Below are positions 29,501 through 39,234 of a stretch of DNA of 43,299 nucleotides, one piece after another. The translations under genes were made by a program, and so were the position numbers. The notes beneath the pieces are model-generated. The model was not told where the DNA came from, made no database searches, and worked only from the letters and a program-made list of their open reading frames with translations. Position 1 is the first letter of the stretch; each line of letters starts with the position of its first letter. This DNA comes from Caulochytrium protostelioides. Its lineage: Eukaryota; Chytridiomycota; Caulochytriomycetes; Caulochytriales; Caulochytriaceae. The stretch lies in assembly GCA_003615045.1 (NCBI GenBank), contig ML014269.1, forward strand, positions 1 to 43,299, read 5' to 3'.

Positions 29501-30880
29501 GAAGACGTGGCGGCCATGCATGGTGCGGACGCGGATCGCGTTCGAGAACAGCCCGACGGTGGTTTTCTTCTCGAGGTCTGTCATGTCGCGGTAGTAGATG
29601 AGCAGCTTCGTCGACTTGGCAAACAGCTTGCCGTGGAACGCGAGCGCGACGTCGGTCAGGAACATCTTCCCCTGCCACAGCACGTCCTTTTCCAAGGCGC
29701 AGTGGTACACCATGCGGACGCCGCTGCTGCCGCCGCCGGCGGCGTCCAGGGCCTCGGGAAAGTGTTTCCTAAACTTTTTGACGTTGCGCGACGACACCGC
29801 TTCCTCGTGCGGCGTCGGCGGCTTCACGGCGGCCGCGGCGGCCGCGGCGGCCGCCGTCGCCGTCAGGGTCGGCGGCATCGTCGACACGGAGGCGCTCGCG
29901 GGCCCGTCGGCCGACGGCACCGACGCCGACATCGACCGCCGCGTGCGGTCCGTCAAGCTGCGCGCAAACGAGCTCCGCCGCAGCAGTCCCTTCTTGGCGC
30001 CGTCCTTGGCGCCCTCGGGCCAGGGCGGGGCCTCGTCGTCGCCGGCGCCGGCGCCGCTCTCACGGGCGGTCGAGATCGAGCCCACGCTGGGCGCTGGCCC
30101 GTGCGCCAGCTGGAGGGAGGACGCGGCGGACGCGGCGGGCGAGGCGCCGGGCGCCAGGCCGCGGGCCGAGCCCGGCAGCTGCTCGGAGGCGGGCGTGGCG
30201 CCGTGCACGGCGATCACGGGCAGCGAGACGATGCCCGAGGAGGCCGGCGACGACGCGCGGCTGAGCCGCGACGCGGACGCGGCGGGGTCGTGGTCGGCGA
30301 GGCGGAGCATCGGATCGTCCTCGGTGTCGCTCGCGCTGAGACGCGGCGGGCGTGCCGCGGCGGCGTCGACGGCGTCGGCGGCGTCGTCGTCGTCGTCGCC
30401 GGTAAGCGCGTCCTCGGCGGCCATCCCGGCGAGCCGGGCGGCCGCGGTCGGCGAGGTGGCGGGCCGGCGCGAGGCGCTGTGGGCGTCGGCGTCGCCGCGG
30501 CGCGGGGGTGCGTCCACGTGGCTGTCGCTGCGATGCCGCAGCGCCCGCGGGCCGCGCTGGCCGGCACGGAGCGGCGTCGGCGAGGCGGACGAGGAGCGCG
30601 AGGACGCGAGCGAGCCGGAGCGGGAGCGGGAGCGGGAGCCGGAGCCGGAGAGCGAGCCGGAGAGCGAGAGCGCCGCGCTGTCGCGGGACGGCGTCTGGCT
30701 GCCGGCCGTGGAGGCGCGCGGTCCGCCGTCGGCGTCGGCGTCGGAGCCGTCGACGCGGGCCATGGCGCTGGCGAGGCGCGCGAGCGACGCGTGGCGCGAG
30801 GGCTGCGGCGAGGCGACGCCGCTGGACGCCGCGGCACCGGCCGTGAGGGATGCGGGCAGCGCGGGCGCCGCGACTTCCAT
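26513..30880 (-). CDS. GRAM/VASt sterol-transfer protein of ER-membrane contacts (Lam/Ysp2/Aster family)
   Basis: 1455 residues from the first ATG of the frame, at 30878-30880. The frame is open further upstream but without an ATG, so a short upstream exon is possible. The order matches Lam/GRAMD1 proteins: a disordered, Ser/Ala/Asp-rich N-terminus; a GRAM domain at about 363-480 (KKFRKHFPEAL, then YHCALEKDVLWQGKMFLTD); a VASt (StART-like) domain at about 937-1114 (NDVLPGTPQAAFQALFG, then YGESFYITMRYCF and FVKSTILRSKIEAG); and one membrane segment at about 1218-1247 (VVVLCCIVMGVVVTALNIYW). Family knowledge: ER-anchored, it moves sterol between the ER and plasma membrane or other organelles. 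The C-terminus carries Ala-Gly, then Asp-Ala/Asp-Thr/Asp-Pro dipeptide repeats made by (GATCCG)-type hexamers. Confidence 0.88.
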   Translation of the reverse strand: MEVAAPALPASLTAGAAASSGVASPQPSRHASLARLASAMARVDGSDADADGGPRASTAGSQTPSRDSAALSLSGSLSGSGSRSRSRSGSLASSRSSSASPTPLRAGQRGPRALRHRSDSHVDAPPRRGDADAHSASRRPATSPTAAARLAGMAAEDALTGDDDDDAADAVDAAAARPPRLSASDTEDDPMLRLADHDPAASASRLSRASSPASSGIVSLPVIAVHGATPASEQLPGSARGLAPGASPAASAASSLQLAHGPAPSVGSISTARESGAGAGDDEAPPWPEGAKDGAKKGLLRRSSFARSLTDRTRRSMSASVPSADGPASASVSTMPPTLTATAAAAAAAAAVKPPTPHEEAVSSRNVKKFRKHFPEALDAAGGGSSGVRMVYHCALEKDVLWQGKMFLTDVALAFHGKLFAKSTKLLIYYRDMTDLEKKTTVGLFSNAIRVRTMHGRHVFTSFLRRDAAYNTIEQLWVSARRLSKTQPPLLSAPSAPLPLPLPASAGASAGAGAGAGADPGSGSGSGSGSGSGDGMHDAAAPEMLPAAATRDAELGADAGASPAPSSSAVSAAASSASRGAALPGSPRRPMAMLRPAAGADGTLPADGGAPGNDAGRRAISSPPAAASLPRPSAAPLAASPPGTLSLSAAPRPAEGAAPESAVAGARDDGDAASGVLRPASRNARAMTLTQGIDFIRRWVSNQPDAAPPDDGAPAAASMAALPFPSPSPSPSASASVSSEAATPVTVFTTPGPTGPPEARGTAAAAAAAASLAADAAATTAATMAASSASASSTPASTAARSRAHERWCMALPQVQHAAARTASRSRHPPSAHAPTGGSGPSPETLHRREPAEVSSRPRRLTGADGGGARALSSAGPDPSGAAVRGVTALPSPEPEPATAETRGSSAEGGRSGAEAGAVAVAVAVVPDPDAAALMAPEPVSCGCDKHLERTLANDVLPGTPQAAFQALFGPGERPVVVAAHTHRESDLSTLRVGPWERDAASGHMQRDFAIHVSFKAPMMSKAWTPSYETQAILVQSATVCVVEVTVKTPRVPYGESFYITMRYCFTHEAPGTSRFRCTAHVVFVKSTILRSKIEAGAIEGMTGYIREVLACLRPTLAEGRDAALAGALPPTALVPGPRGVSRRAAPGARPGGRGSVGAADAAAAVRPGTALSTGEKRLPPDPPRRFVVLASLLDPLVQLLGGRPAASAPPAQAPSGGLHAASVVVLCCIVMGVVVTALNIYWMLTVGAQLTRALHEREGRGAAHAHAHARQRLGRVWQRHRDRAVELLRLQQDQLELGTAHLAANVAHLVQAAARLGPPAPFWDPVPPDHLSAAAGEGLGMAAAALAADGLPSMADADATRGPETVVRVAAALGLNAETEAGTGTALGLDAGAGAGAGAGAGVDADADADTDTDPDADTDPDADTDPDTDTDADADPELRAIPVGPPRHGQDDL
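26570..26700. repeat. Hexamer repeats at the 3' end of the GRAM/VASt gene
   Basis: GGTATC, GCATCG and GCATCC hexamers followed by CACCAG units. On the coding strand they give Asp-Ala, Asp-Thr, Asp-Pro and then Ala-Gly dipeptides. The repeats keep the frame because the unit is a multiple of three. Confidence 0.75.
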
Positions 30881-31368
30881 CGCGCAACCAGCTGCCGCGT
30901 GCGAGCGCGAGCCGTGCTCAGCGGCCGATGGGATCCTCGTGTGGGGAGTGGCGGCGATATCAGCAGGAGTGGCTTTCGCAGCAGCGACAGCGACAGCAGC
31001 GGCGACAGCAGCAGCAGCAGCAGCCACGGCGTCAGCAGCCCCTGCGACGGCGGTAGCAGCAGCAGCAGCAGCGGCGCTCGAGAGGATGGATGCGGTCGGT
31101 GATCAGCCAAAGCAACGACGTGCGCGTCCGTCGACGGCGTCGCACATCAAGACGGCGCCTCACTTCAAGACGTCGCCCAGGAGAGCGCGTGGCGGCCTTC
31201 AACTCGCGTGGGTCCCGCCAGGGGACGGCTCGGCCGCCATGACGTCGATGCCGTGCCACACGCCGGATCGTCGTGAAGATCGCCGGCGCGCGGCGAGGCG
31301 CCCCGCCGCCGCCGCCGCCGCCGCCCTTCTACGTCGCTCGTGGCGCCCGTCGGGCGGTCCCTGAATCA

Positions 31369-31405
<37 letters not shown>

Positions 31406-32544
31406 CGGCGGCCAGCAGGGAAAAGAGGGGATAATCCTGATGCGCACTTCCCACCCGTCGTCGTCCATCGCGGTCCGTAGCTGCAGGAGACGCGATGCCA
31501 TCCGCGGCCATACCGACCTTTTCATCGTGCCTGATGGACTATGGCGAACGCGAACATCGGCAGGACGCCATCCATTCCGATGTCCATTCCGACGCCACAT
31601 CGACGCCATCGATTGACGGCGTCGACGGCGGTACCCATGGACCGGATCGCGCCTTCACGCGGTTCCGTGGACGCAGTAGGCGTCCGATACGGCGCGATGC
31701 GGGAGAGCGCCGATTCCGGAAACGACATTGTCTGCTCCTGATGGGCTCGCGTGAAGGCGATCTCTCGTCACCCATGCGCAGCAGGGATCCACGCGGGGTC
31801 ACACGCACGTGGCTGCCGCGCGCGACGTGCTCATGGCCGCCGCCGTTGCCGCCGCCGCCACGGGCGCTGGTTCAATGGGTTCCATGGCGGAGCGGCGGCG
31901 GGGGCGGCGCTTGAAGTGCCGCACGCCGTCGCCGCCGTCGCCGCCTTCGACCGCCGCCGCCGCCGCCACGGCCGCCACGGCCGCCACGGCCGCGCTTGGC
32001 GCCTCACACAATGCCGATGGCCAACCGCCGTTCAGATGTTCAGATGGTCAGGTGTTCAGGACACCAGCGCCATGATACTCGGAGGAGGAGACGCGGGCCC
32101 GTGCGCGATCGACAGTCAGCGGCCGTGGATGCCTCCCTCGCTTCGCGGATGAGGCGCATGGCCGTCCCGCCGTCGTGCTGCTGCGATCACGCTGCTCCCG
32201 TCGCCCGCGAGAGACGCTCCTGCCATCCTCCTGCTGCCATCACCGTGCGCCAACGCTGCGCGTCAGGTCTTCTCGTCTTCTCGGCGTCCGACCGCTGCTG
32301 TGACGACTCGCCGTCTGTCGCCGTCTGTCGCCGTCGCCGCCGTCGCCGCCGTCGGTCGCCCGTCGCTCGCACCCGGCCACCCTCTCGCGGCTCGGTCGGC
32401 TCCCGGCCGCTGGGAGACCTGCCGCGCTTCGTCCGCCGTGCTAGCACCGACGCCGCTGCCGCCGCCGTCCGCGCCGCGGCCTCCCTCGGCGAAGGCCGTC
32501 CCTGACGCCGCACGCGCCGCACGCGCCGCACGCGCCGGCTGGCG
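30881..32544. other. Divergent spacer GRAM/VASt gene-HYLS1
   Basis: About 1.66 kb of shared upstream sequence. It includes CAG/AGC runs (about 31009-31020 and 31057-31074), a GGC run (about 31368-31405) and a GCCGCC-rich stretch (31930-31995). On the minus strand a short protein-like stretch MASRLLQLRTAMDDDGWEVR lies near 31435-31495. It is isolated and not supported as a gene. Confidence 0.45.
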
Positions 32545-32803
32545 ATGGCCGTGCACGCGCCCCCCGCGGCGGCGTCGGCCGATGCCTCGTTCGCGTCGAC
32601 GCGCTCCGGCATGGCCGATCTGCGGATCGACCGCTTCCTCTCGCGGGACCACGTTCGGCGGCGCCTCATCCAGCTCGGGTATGCGGAGGCCGACATTTCC
32701 AACGGCATCCTGGACGATGTCCTGCACCAGGTCCAGCAGACCTTCGCGTCCGAAGTCGACGACTTTGTCGAGCACTCGATCCACGGGGATGCGGACGGCA
32801 CCC

Positions 32804-32837
<34 letters not shown>

Positions 32838-34686
32838 TCACGACCACGACCACGACCACGACGCACGGCGGCCGCGGTCGCTGCTCGACGCCGTTCATGC
32901 GCCCAGCACCGAGCACATGACGTCCCAGCCAACCGCGCGCGACACGCTGCTGCTGCCCATCAACGCGGCCGCCGCGACCACGACCACGACGACGGCCACC
33001 GCCACCGCCGCGCCGTCCACGCCGGCGCGGTCCACGACGACCCTCCACACGACGACGACCACCGCCGCCGCCGCGCCGCCGTCCCGCGGCTATGGCCACG
33101 GCCACGGCCACGGTCACGGCCACGGCCACGGTCACGGCCACGGCCACGGCCACGGCCACGGACGCGCCAGCGACGCGTCGCCAAGCTCCCCGCGGCACTG
33201 GGCCGCCACGCACCGCGCCACGGCGGTTCGGCGACACGTGCACGCGCCGTCGGTCGCGGGCACGGCCTCCCCGGCCTACCCCATGCAGGCCGTGCCGGCC
33301 GCGAACGCATCAGCCGCATCGACCTCCACGGCGCGGCGCGGCGGCGATGCCGGCGACGCCGTCCGGTCGGTCGCGACCTCCCCCGTGGCCTCCAGAACGC
33401 CGTCGCCGGCCGCCGGCCGCCGCCGGCGGTCGACGCACCATGCCGACGCCGCCGACGCCGCCGACGCCGCCGACGCCGACGCCGACGCGGGCCCCGGCGC
33501 CGAGACCCGGCGGCGCGCCTCGGCCGTCCGGACGCACGCGGCGTCCGCCAGCCACGGCGACGCCTCTATCGGCCACGCCGACCCGTTCGACCAGAGCGGG
33601 ATCCTGCAGCAGCTGGCCTCGCTGGACCTCTCGAACCTGAAGGACCTGATCCACCGGCAGCTCAACGATCCGGACCGCACGCCGGCCAAGTCGCGGGCCT
33701 CGGCCTCCGACGCGCCCAGCCACGCGGACGACGACCGTGATAGCGATCCTGCGTATGACGGCCGCCAGCGCCGCGAGCCCCCTCCGCTGGACGAGAGCGA
33801 CGGCCAGGCCCTCGACGCTCATCGCTCGTATGATGCTTACGACGACGACGAAGACGGCGCGCCCGTGCGGTCGCGGGGGCGCCCGCCCTCCCCGCCAAGC
33901 CCCCGGCGGCACGACGCCCGCGCCCATGCCGCCGGCATCCCCTCGCCCTTCGACGACGACAGCGGCGACGACGACGACGACGCGGTGTCGGGCGCCAGCG
34001 ACCCGCGCGCCCGCCACCACCACGACCCCCACGGCCACCACCACCACCACCACCACCACCACCACCACCACCCCCGGCGCCGCGACCCGTATGACGAAGG
34101 CGACGAGCACGCGCCGTACCCCGACGAAGACGAGATCGACGAGGACGGCGCGTCGGCCTATGCGTACACCTACGACGCCTACGACGACGCGAGCGAGCTC
34201 GACGACGGGGACAGCCACGCGTCGCCGGGGGGCTGGTCCGCGCAGGACGCCGACGCCGACGCCGTGCGGCGCGCCGTGCGGCGGTCCGCGCCGCAGACGT
34301 ACCCACACGCGGCCCGCGCCGCCGGCGCGCCCGCCCCCCGCGGCCTGCGCGACCGCCCGCCCGCCGCCGCGTCGGCGTCCACGTCCTCCGCGGCGCCGCC
34401 GCGGCTCTACCGCTCCAAGTACAGCGAGATGGCGCGGCAGTCGACGCGGTCGGGCCGCGCCGTGCCCAAGACGGACCCCGTCAGCCGGTGGCACGCGCAC
34501 CAGGCCGTGTGGCAGCAGGACGGGTTCCTGCGACGGCTCGGAGATCTGCGGGAGATCGGCCGCGGGCGGCACCTGGGGATCCCGGCGGGCGGCGGCGAGC
34601 TCGCGAGCCGGCGGCGCTCCGACGGCGCCAAGAAGCCGCTCGCGCCGCGGTCCCGGCCCGTGTCCGCGCGCTCGACCGTGCTCTAG
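32545..34686 (+). CDS. HYLS1: HYLS1-like centriole/basal-body protein
   Basis: 713 residues from the ATG at 32545. A folded N-terminal segment (about 23-75: RIDRFLSRDHVRRRLIQLGY...) is followed by a long, disordered, repeat-laden middle and a basic C-terminal box, KTDPVSRWHAHQAVWQQDGF (642-661), preceded by SKYSEMARQS. This corresponds to the HYLS1 C-terminal domain (human [20 protein letters not shown]). Family knowledge: HYLS1 is a centriolar protein needed for basal bodies to dock and form cilia, conserved mainly in ciliated organisms. The middle holds (His-Asp)n at about 89-110, (Gly-His)n at about 183-206 and poly-His at about 494-512. The assignment rests on the C-terminal box and general form. 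The gene is convergent with APC7, only 80 bases away. Confidence 0.65.
33091..33162. repeat. (GGCCAC)n run encoding Gly-His in HYLS1
   Basis: Twelve or so near-identical hexamers, GGCCAC with a few GGTCAC, coding for Gly-His dipeptides. A separate CAC run (about 34017-34072) encodes poly-His, and a GACCAC run (about 32809-32863) encodes Asp-His. Confidence 0.85.
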
Positions 34687-34766
34687 CCGGCGTTACCCTC
34701 GCGCGCTCGCGCGACCCCCCCGTCGGCCCCAAGCGCCGATGGATGGATCCTGAATAGATGTTGATA

Positions 34767-36818
34767 TTAATAGGGGTGTGCGAGACGTCCAGCCGCAGCG
34801 GCGTCGTCCGCCTCGAGGTGGGGGTGGTGGTGATGCGCGACGTTGCCGTGGTCGTGGTCGTGGTCGTGATCATAGGACGCGTGGTCCGGGCCGATCCCTT
34901 CCAGTTCACCGTCGGCGCCTGCAGCATCCAGCGCATGATGCGCGCCGTCGTCGTCGTCGTTGTCGACCGCGCCAGGGGCGTCGTGCGCGTCGCCGTAGTC
35001 CCCGTAGTCCCCAGAGTCGCTCGGGTCGCCATGCGGGTCATCGTGAGGGTCGCCGTGGTGATCCTCGTCCGCGGGCGGCGATGGCGGCGGCTGCGCGACG
35101 GCCTCGCTGATCAGCGCATCGACGATCTGGAGCCCGCGGCGCGCGGCAGCGTTCTGCGGCTGCACGCTCAGCGCCATGGCATAGTAGCGCCGCGCCTCGT
35201 CGTAGTCGTGGGTCGCCGTCCGGTAGAGGTCGCCGATCCAGCGCAGCAGGGTGTCCGCGGCGCCCGGCACATGCGCGCCGCGTAGGAGCGCGATCGCGCG
35301 CGCCGGGTCGCCCTGGAGCACGCACAGCCCGGCGAGCTCCTCCCACGCCGGCAGATACGTCGGACACAGCGCGAGCGCGGCCTCGAAGCGCTGCTGCGCC
35401 TTGTCGCCGCGGACGGCGGGACTGGCGAGTGACGCATCGCGGAGCAGCACCTGCCCGAGCAGCACGAGCGTCGCGGGCGTCTTGCCGTGGACCTGGCAGA
35501 AGCGCAGCGTGAGCGCCTTGGCGGCCGCGACGCGGTCCTGCTGGAGCTCGATCGCGGCGAGGCCCTGGTAGACGCGCGGGTGGTGCGTGCGGCGCAGCAG
35601 CAGCCGGTACCGATCGGCCGCGGCGTCGACCTGCCCGAGCGCCGCGAGCGCCTCGGCCTCCGCGAGCCGTGCGCCCAAATGCAGCGGCGCCAGCGCCACG
35701 GCCTTGGCCACGTAGAGCCGCGCGCGGCCGGCGTCGTGGCGCAGCAGGTGCCAGCGGGCCATCACCAGCCATGTCTCGGGGCGGTGCGCCGCGACGCGGG
35801 TCAGATGGACGGCGAGCCGGCCGACGTCGTCGCCGCGGCCCGCGTGCACGAGCAGCCGTGCATACGTGTCCATGCCGTCGGCGCCGAGCGGCTCACGCTC
35901 ACGCAGCCGGTCCAGCAGCCACAGCGCTTCGGTCGGGCGCTGGCGCATGTCCGCGCACTCCGCCGTGCGGACCACGAGCAGCGGGTGGTGCCGGAAGCGC
36001 CGCGCGAGCCGGCGGAAGGCCTGCTGCGCGGCGTCATACGCGCCGGCGGCCTCGTGGCGCACGGCGCGCGCGTACGCCGGCAGCCACGGCCACCGCGCCG
36101 CGGCCCACGGCGGCCAGCACGCGGCGGCGGCGGCCTCCGTGACGCCGGCCGCGAGCAGCGCGTCGACGGCCTCCACCGCGACCGGCATCTGCCGCAGCAC
36201 GCGCTGCCAGGCCGCGACGGCGCGGCGGCCGTCGTAAAGCGCGTCGTACACGCGCGCCAGCAGCACGTGCGCGCCGAGGGAGCGCCGCGGCGCCGGGATC
36301 GCTAGCAGCATCGCGCGCGCGGGCGCCAGCCGCTGCCGGCGGAGCAGCGCGCGCGCGGCGCGTTCGCGGACGGCGTGGCCCTGCGGCGCGCGACGGGCGG
36401 CGTCCGCCGCGGCCGAGGCGCGCAGCGCCGTCTCGTAGGCGTCCACGGCGCGGGCGTCGTCCCCGCGGGCCGCGAGCGCGTCACCCAGCAGCACCGACGG
36501 GTCCTTGAGGAGCGGGTCGTCCTCGCCAGGCGCTGCGATCGATACCGATCGTGCGACGGAACCTGCTGACGCCGAGGACGCGTCGTCGCGCAGAGAAATC
36601 TGGGCGATAAAGTCCGCCGACGCGACGAGTCCCGCGTTCAGGAGGAGCGGCACGGCATCCGCCAGCGTGAGGTTCTCGACGCTAGGACAGACGGCGGCGT
36701 CGCGGTCAGTGGTCGCGTCGTCGCGGTCGTCGCGGTCGTCGCGGTCGTCGCGAGCGGCGGCGTGCGGTCGGCGCGGCGGAGACGCGGGCCCACGTGGTGG
36801 GGGCACTGGCCGGCGCAT
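34767..36818 (-). CDS. APC7: Anaphase-promoting complex subunit 7 (TPR protein)
   Basis: 683 residues, ATG at 36816-36818, TAA at 34767-34769. N-terminal ADAVPLLLNAGLVASADFIA (about 53-72) parallels human APC7 DHVRDMAAAGLHSNVRLL. From there the protein is almost all TPR-like helix pairs. GMDTYARLLVHAGRGDDVGR matches human GMDVYGYLLAREGRLEDVEN, and HRPETWLVMARWH matches HAEPWVVSGCHSF. The last TPR, YDEARRYYAMALSVQPQNAA, matches the human YQEAMDQYSIALSLDPNDQK region, and an acidic tail follows in both. Family knowledge: APC7 is a structural TPR subunit of the APC/C ubiquitin ligase that drives anaphase and mitotic exit, and budding yeast lacks it. The tail here is His/Asp-rich (YDHDHDHDHG, AHHHHPH), and the N-terminus has an Asp-Asp-Arg repeat (24-33) from GTC/GCG-type hexamers. 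Confidence 0.82.
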   Translation of the reverse strand: MRRPVPPPRGPASPPRRPHAAARDDRDDRDDRDDATTDRDAAVCPSVENLTLADAVPLLLNAGLVASADFIAQISLRDDASSASAGSVARSVSIAAPGEDDPLLKDPSVLLGDALAARGDDARAVDAYETALRASAAADAARRAPQGHAVRERAARALLRRQRLAPARAMLLAIPAPRRSLGAHVLLARVYDALYDGRRAVAAWQRVLRQMPVAVEAVDALLAAGVTEAAAAACWPPWAAARWPWLPAYARAVRHEAAGAYDAAQQAFRRLARRFRHHPLLVVRTAECADMRQRPTEALWLLDRLREREPLGADGMDTYARLLVHAGRGDDVGRLAVHLTRVAAHRPETWLVMARWHLLRHDAGRARLYVAKAVALAPLHLGARLAEAEALAALGQVDAAADRYRLLLRRTHHPRVYQGLAAIELQQDRVAAAKALTLRFCQVHGKTPATLVLLGQVLLRDASLASPAVRGDKAQQRFEAALALCPTYLPAWEELAGLCVLQGDPARAIALLRGAHVPGAADTLLRWIGDLYRTATHDYDEARRYYAMALSVQPQNAAARRGLQIVDALISEAVAQPPPSPPADEDHHGDPHDDPHGDPSDSGDYGDYGDAHDAPGAVDNDDDDGAHHALDAAGADGELEGIGPDHASYDHDHDHDHGNVAHHHHPHLEADDAAAAGRLAHPY

Positions 36819-37580
36819 GGCCCCCGAGAAGCCGGGCGACGACGGCGGCAGCGCGCCGTTACGACATGGCCTTGGCCGCCAGGGCAGTTCGTTCGACAGA
36901 AGCAGCAGAGCACGGTGCCCTGCGAGAGAAGGGAGCGCGACGGTCGTGGCGATGGTCGAGACGGCGGTCCATCATTCCCTAACGCGCCAGCCTCTATGCC
37001 AGCATTCATACCAGCGGGGTGGAGGGAAGGGATCCAAGGATCCATCATTGCCGCATCACCGACACGAGTCTCTGCCAGCGTCGCATCCGTGAAGGGCGTG
37101 CCCACTTCCGCTCCTTCGAGAAATGGGTGATCACCGCCGACGCCAAGCCCGTGCCAAGCCGACGCCAGGTCGTTGTCTCGTGAACGACGGAAGGGGGCCG
37201 ACGGGGGCATCGGGGCGTGGCAGCAGCACCCGCTCCTTTCTGGTGCTCAAGCATCGTGTGGAAAGGACCCTTTTTCCTCCCGCGTCCGCCTCGGCATCGC
37301 GCCATCTAAAGCGGTGAAACCTAAGGCAAGATCGTGTGATGTGTATAGAGAGAGAGAGAGAAAGAGAGAGAGCGCGCGCGCGAGGAACAAAACAAGAAAG
37401 CGTCAACGACATGGACAAAGCACTGAAGGGAGAAGCGGATCGCCTCCTGAGAAGTGAAAACGCACACTCAGGAGCATCGCATCTCGGGAAGCTCACGGAA
37501 GAAGCATGAAAGAACCCCCCTTCTGGAGCGAGCGACACCGGTCACGGCGACCCGTGAGGACGGCGAGAGGAGGGCATCCA
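36819..37580. other. Intergenic spacer APC7-CCT6
   Basis: The upstream region of APC7 and the downstream region of CCT6, about 760 bases. A GA/GC-type microsatellite runs from about 37347 to 37384. I see no gene. Confidence 0.5.
37347..37384. repeat. (GA)n-(GC)n microsatellite
   Basis: GAGAGAGAGAGAGAAAGAGAG, then GCGCGCGCGCGAGG, about 200 bases downstream of the CCT6 stop codon on its strand. Confidence 0.8.
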
Positions 37581-39234
37581 TTACTCTTCGCCGACCTGCT
37601 GCGTGCGCAGGGAGCTGCGGCCTGCGCGCATCATCTCGTCGACGAGCAGGAAGTTGGAGGCAATGACGCTGCACGAGTGGAGCATCTGGCGGTGAACGCG
37701 GTAGGTGTCCCAGATGCCCTCGGTGGCGGGGTCGCAGGGCGCGCCGGTGACGAGGTCGACGCCGAGCATGACGGGCTTGCCGTCCTTGGGCGCAGCGGCG
37801 GCCTGGACGGCGTCCTGGACCTCGATGAGCACGTCCTGCGCGTCGAGACCGGCGTTCTGCGCCAGCACCTTCGGGATGATGAGGAGCGCGTCGGCATAGG
37901 CCTGGACGCCGAGCTTGGAGCGGCCCTTGACGAGCGGCGAAGCGTCCTTGAACTGGTGCGTCAGGTGGCGCGCGAGCGCGATGTGGAAGGCGCCGGCGCC
38001 CGGGATGAGGCACTTGTCCTCGAGCGCGTTCTTGACGGCGCGCAGGCCGTCGCGCAGCGCGTCCTGGATCTGCGCCAGGGTGTGAGCGTTCGGGCCGGTC
38101 ATGAGGATCGTCACGGACGTCGGGTTCTGCACGTCCTCGAGGAAGGTGAACTTCTCCTCGCCGAGCGTGTGCTCGTAGACATGGCCCGCGAAGCCGAGAA
38201 CGGACGGGTCGAGGTCCTCGACCGCGTTCTGCGCGACGCCGCCGCAGCAGAGCTGCAGGCGCTCCATGTTGCGGCGCTTCGCGCGGCGCAGAGCCAGGAT
38301 GCCCTCCTTGGCGAGCATGTCCAGCGAGAGCGGGTCGATGCCCTTCTGGTTGATGATGACGAAGTGCTTGTCGGTGCCGTCGCAGACCTGCTTTTTGAGC
38401 GCAATGATCTTGGCGACGCGCGCGTCCGTGAAGCGGCGCTCGGACTGGACGAGCTTGGCGCGCTGGTCCGCGGACGAGTAGAAGAAGCCCGAGTTGATCT
38501 CGCTCTTTTCGTACTCGAGCGACACGTTCAGCGTCAGAATAAAGCAGTTACGCAAATCGGTCGGCATGTCCGGGTGGCGCGCGCCGTGATCCATGACCAG
38601 CCCGCGCACGAGGCGCGTGTCGGTATCGGACTTGTGCATCATCTTCATGATCTCGATCATGTGCAGGTCGATGGGCACGCTGGTGTTCTGCGTATGCAGC
38701 GCCATCACGGCGTCCACGACACACTCCTGGAGCGTGTCGGCGAGCTCGGTGTGGACCTTCGTGCGCAGCGACGTGCGCGCCACCGACAGCAGGGTCTCGC
38801 GGTCCAGCGGCTGCTGGACGCGGCAAGTCTCGAGGAACGCCAGGGCCTCGTTCTTGGCGAGCTCGAAGCCCTCCGTGAGGATGCGCGGGTGCACGCCCTC
38901 GGAGACAAAGCGCTCGGCCTGCTTGAGCAACTCGCCGATGAGCAGCACGTTCGAGGTCGTGCCGTCACCGGTGATCTCGTCCTGCGCGGTCGCGGCACGC
39001 GCGATCATGGCTGCCGTCGGGTTCTGGATCTGCATCTCGTTCAGCAGGACCTTGCCGTCCTTGGTCAGCTTGATGTCGCCCGAGCCCGACACCAGCATCT
39101 TAACGGTGCCGCGCGGTCCCAGGTTCGTCTTCAGGACCTCCTGGAGGCCCATCGCTGCCTGCACATTGATCTGCAGCGCCTGCCCGCGACGGGCGATCTC
39201 GGCGTTCGGGTTCACGCGCTGCAATGCGGAAGAC
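37581..39234 (-). CDS. CCT6: Chaperonin CCT/TRiC subunit zeta, main exon
   Basis: About 550 residues matching CCT zeta along the whole length: [20 protein letters not shown], the ATPase motif [78 protein letters not shown] and [12 protein letters not shown]. Family knowledge: one of eight subunits of the cytosolic chaperonin that folds actin, tubulin and others. No ATG precedes the conserved start in frame. Reading from a 3' splice-like CTGTAG (39235-39240), the frame gives [12 protein letters not shown], resembling yeast MSLQLLNPKAE, with the first base (39234) completing a split codon. I therefore infer a tiny first exon further upstream whose position I cannot fix. A second possible acceptor, TTGCAG, lies at 39219-39224. 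Confidence 0.93.
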
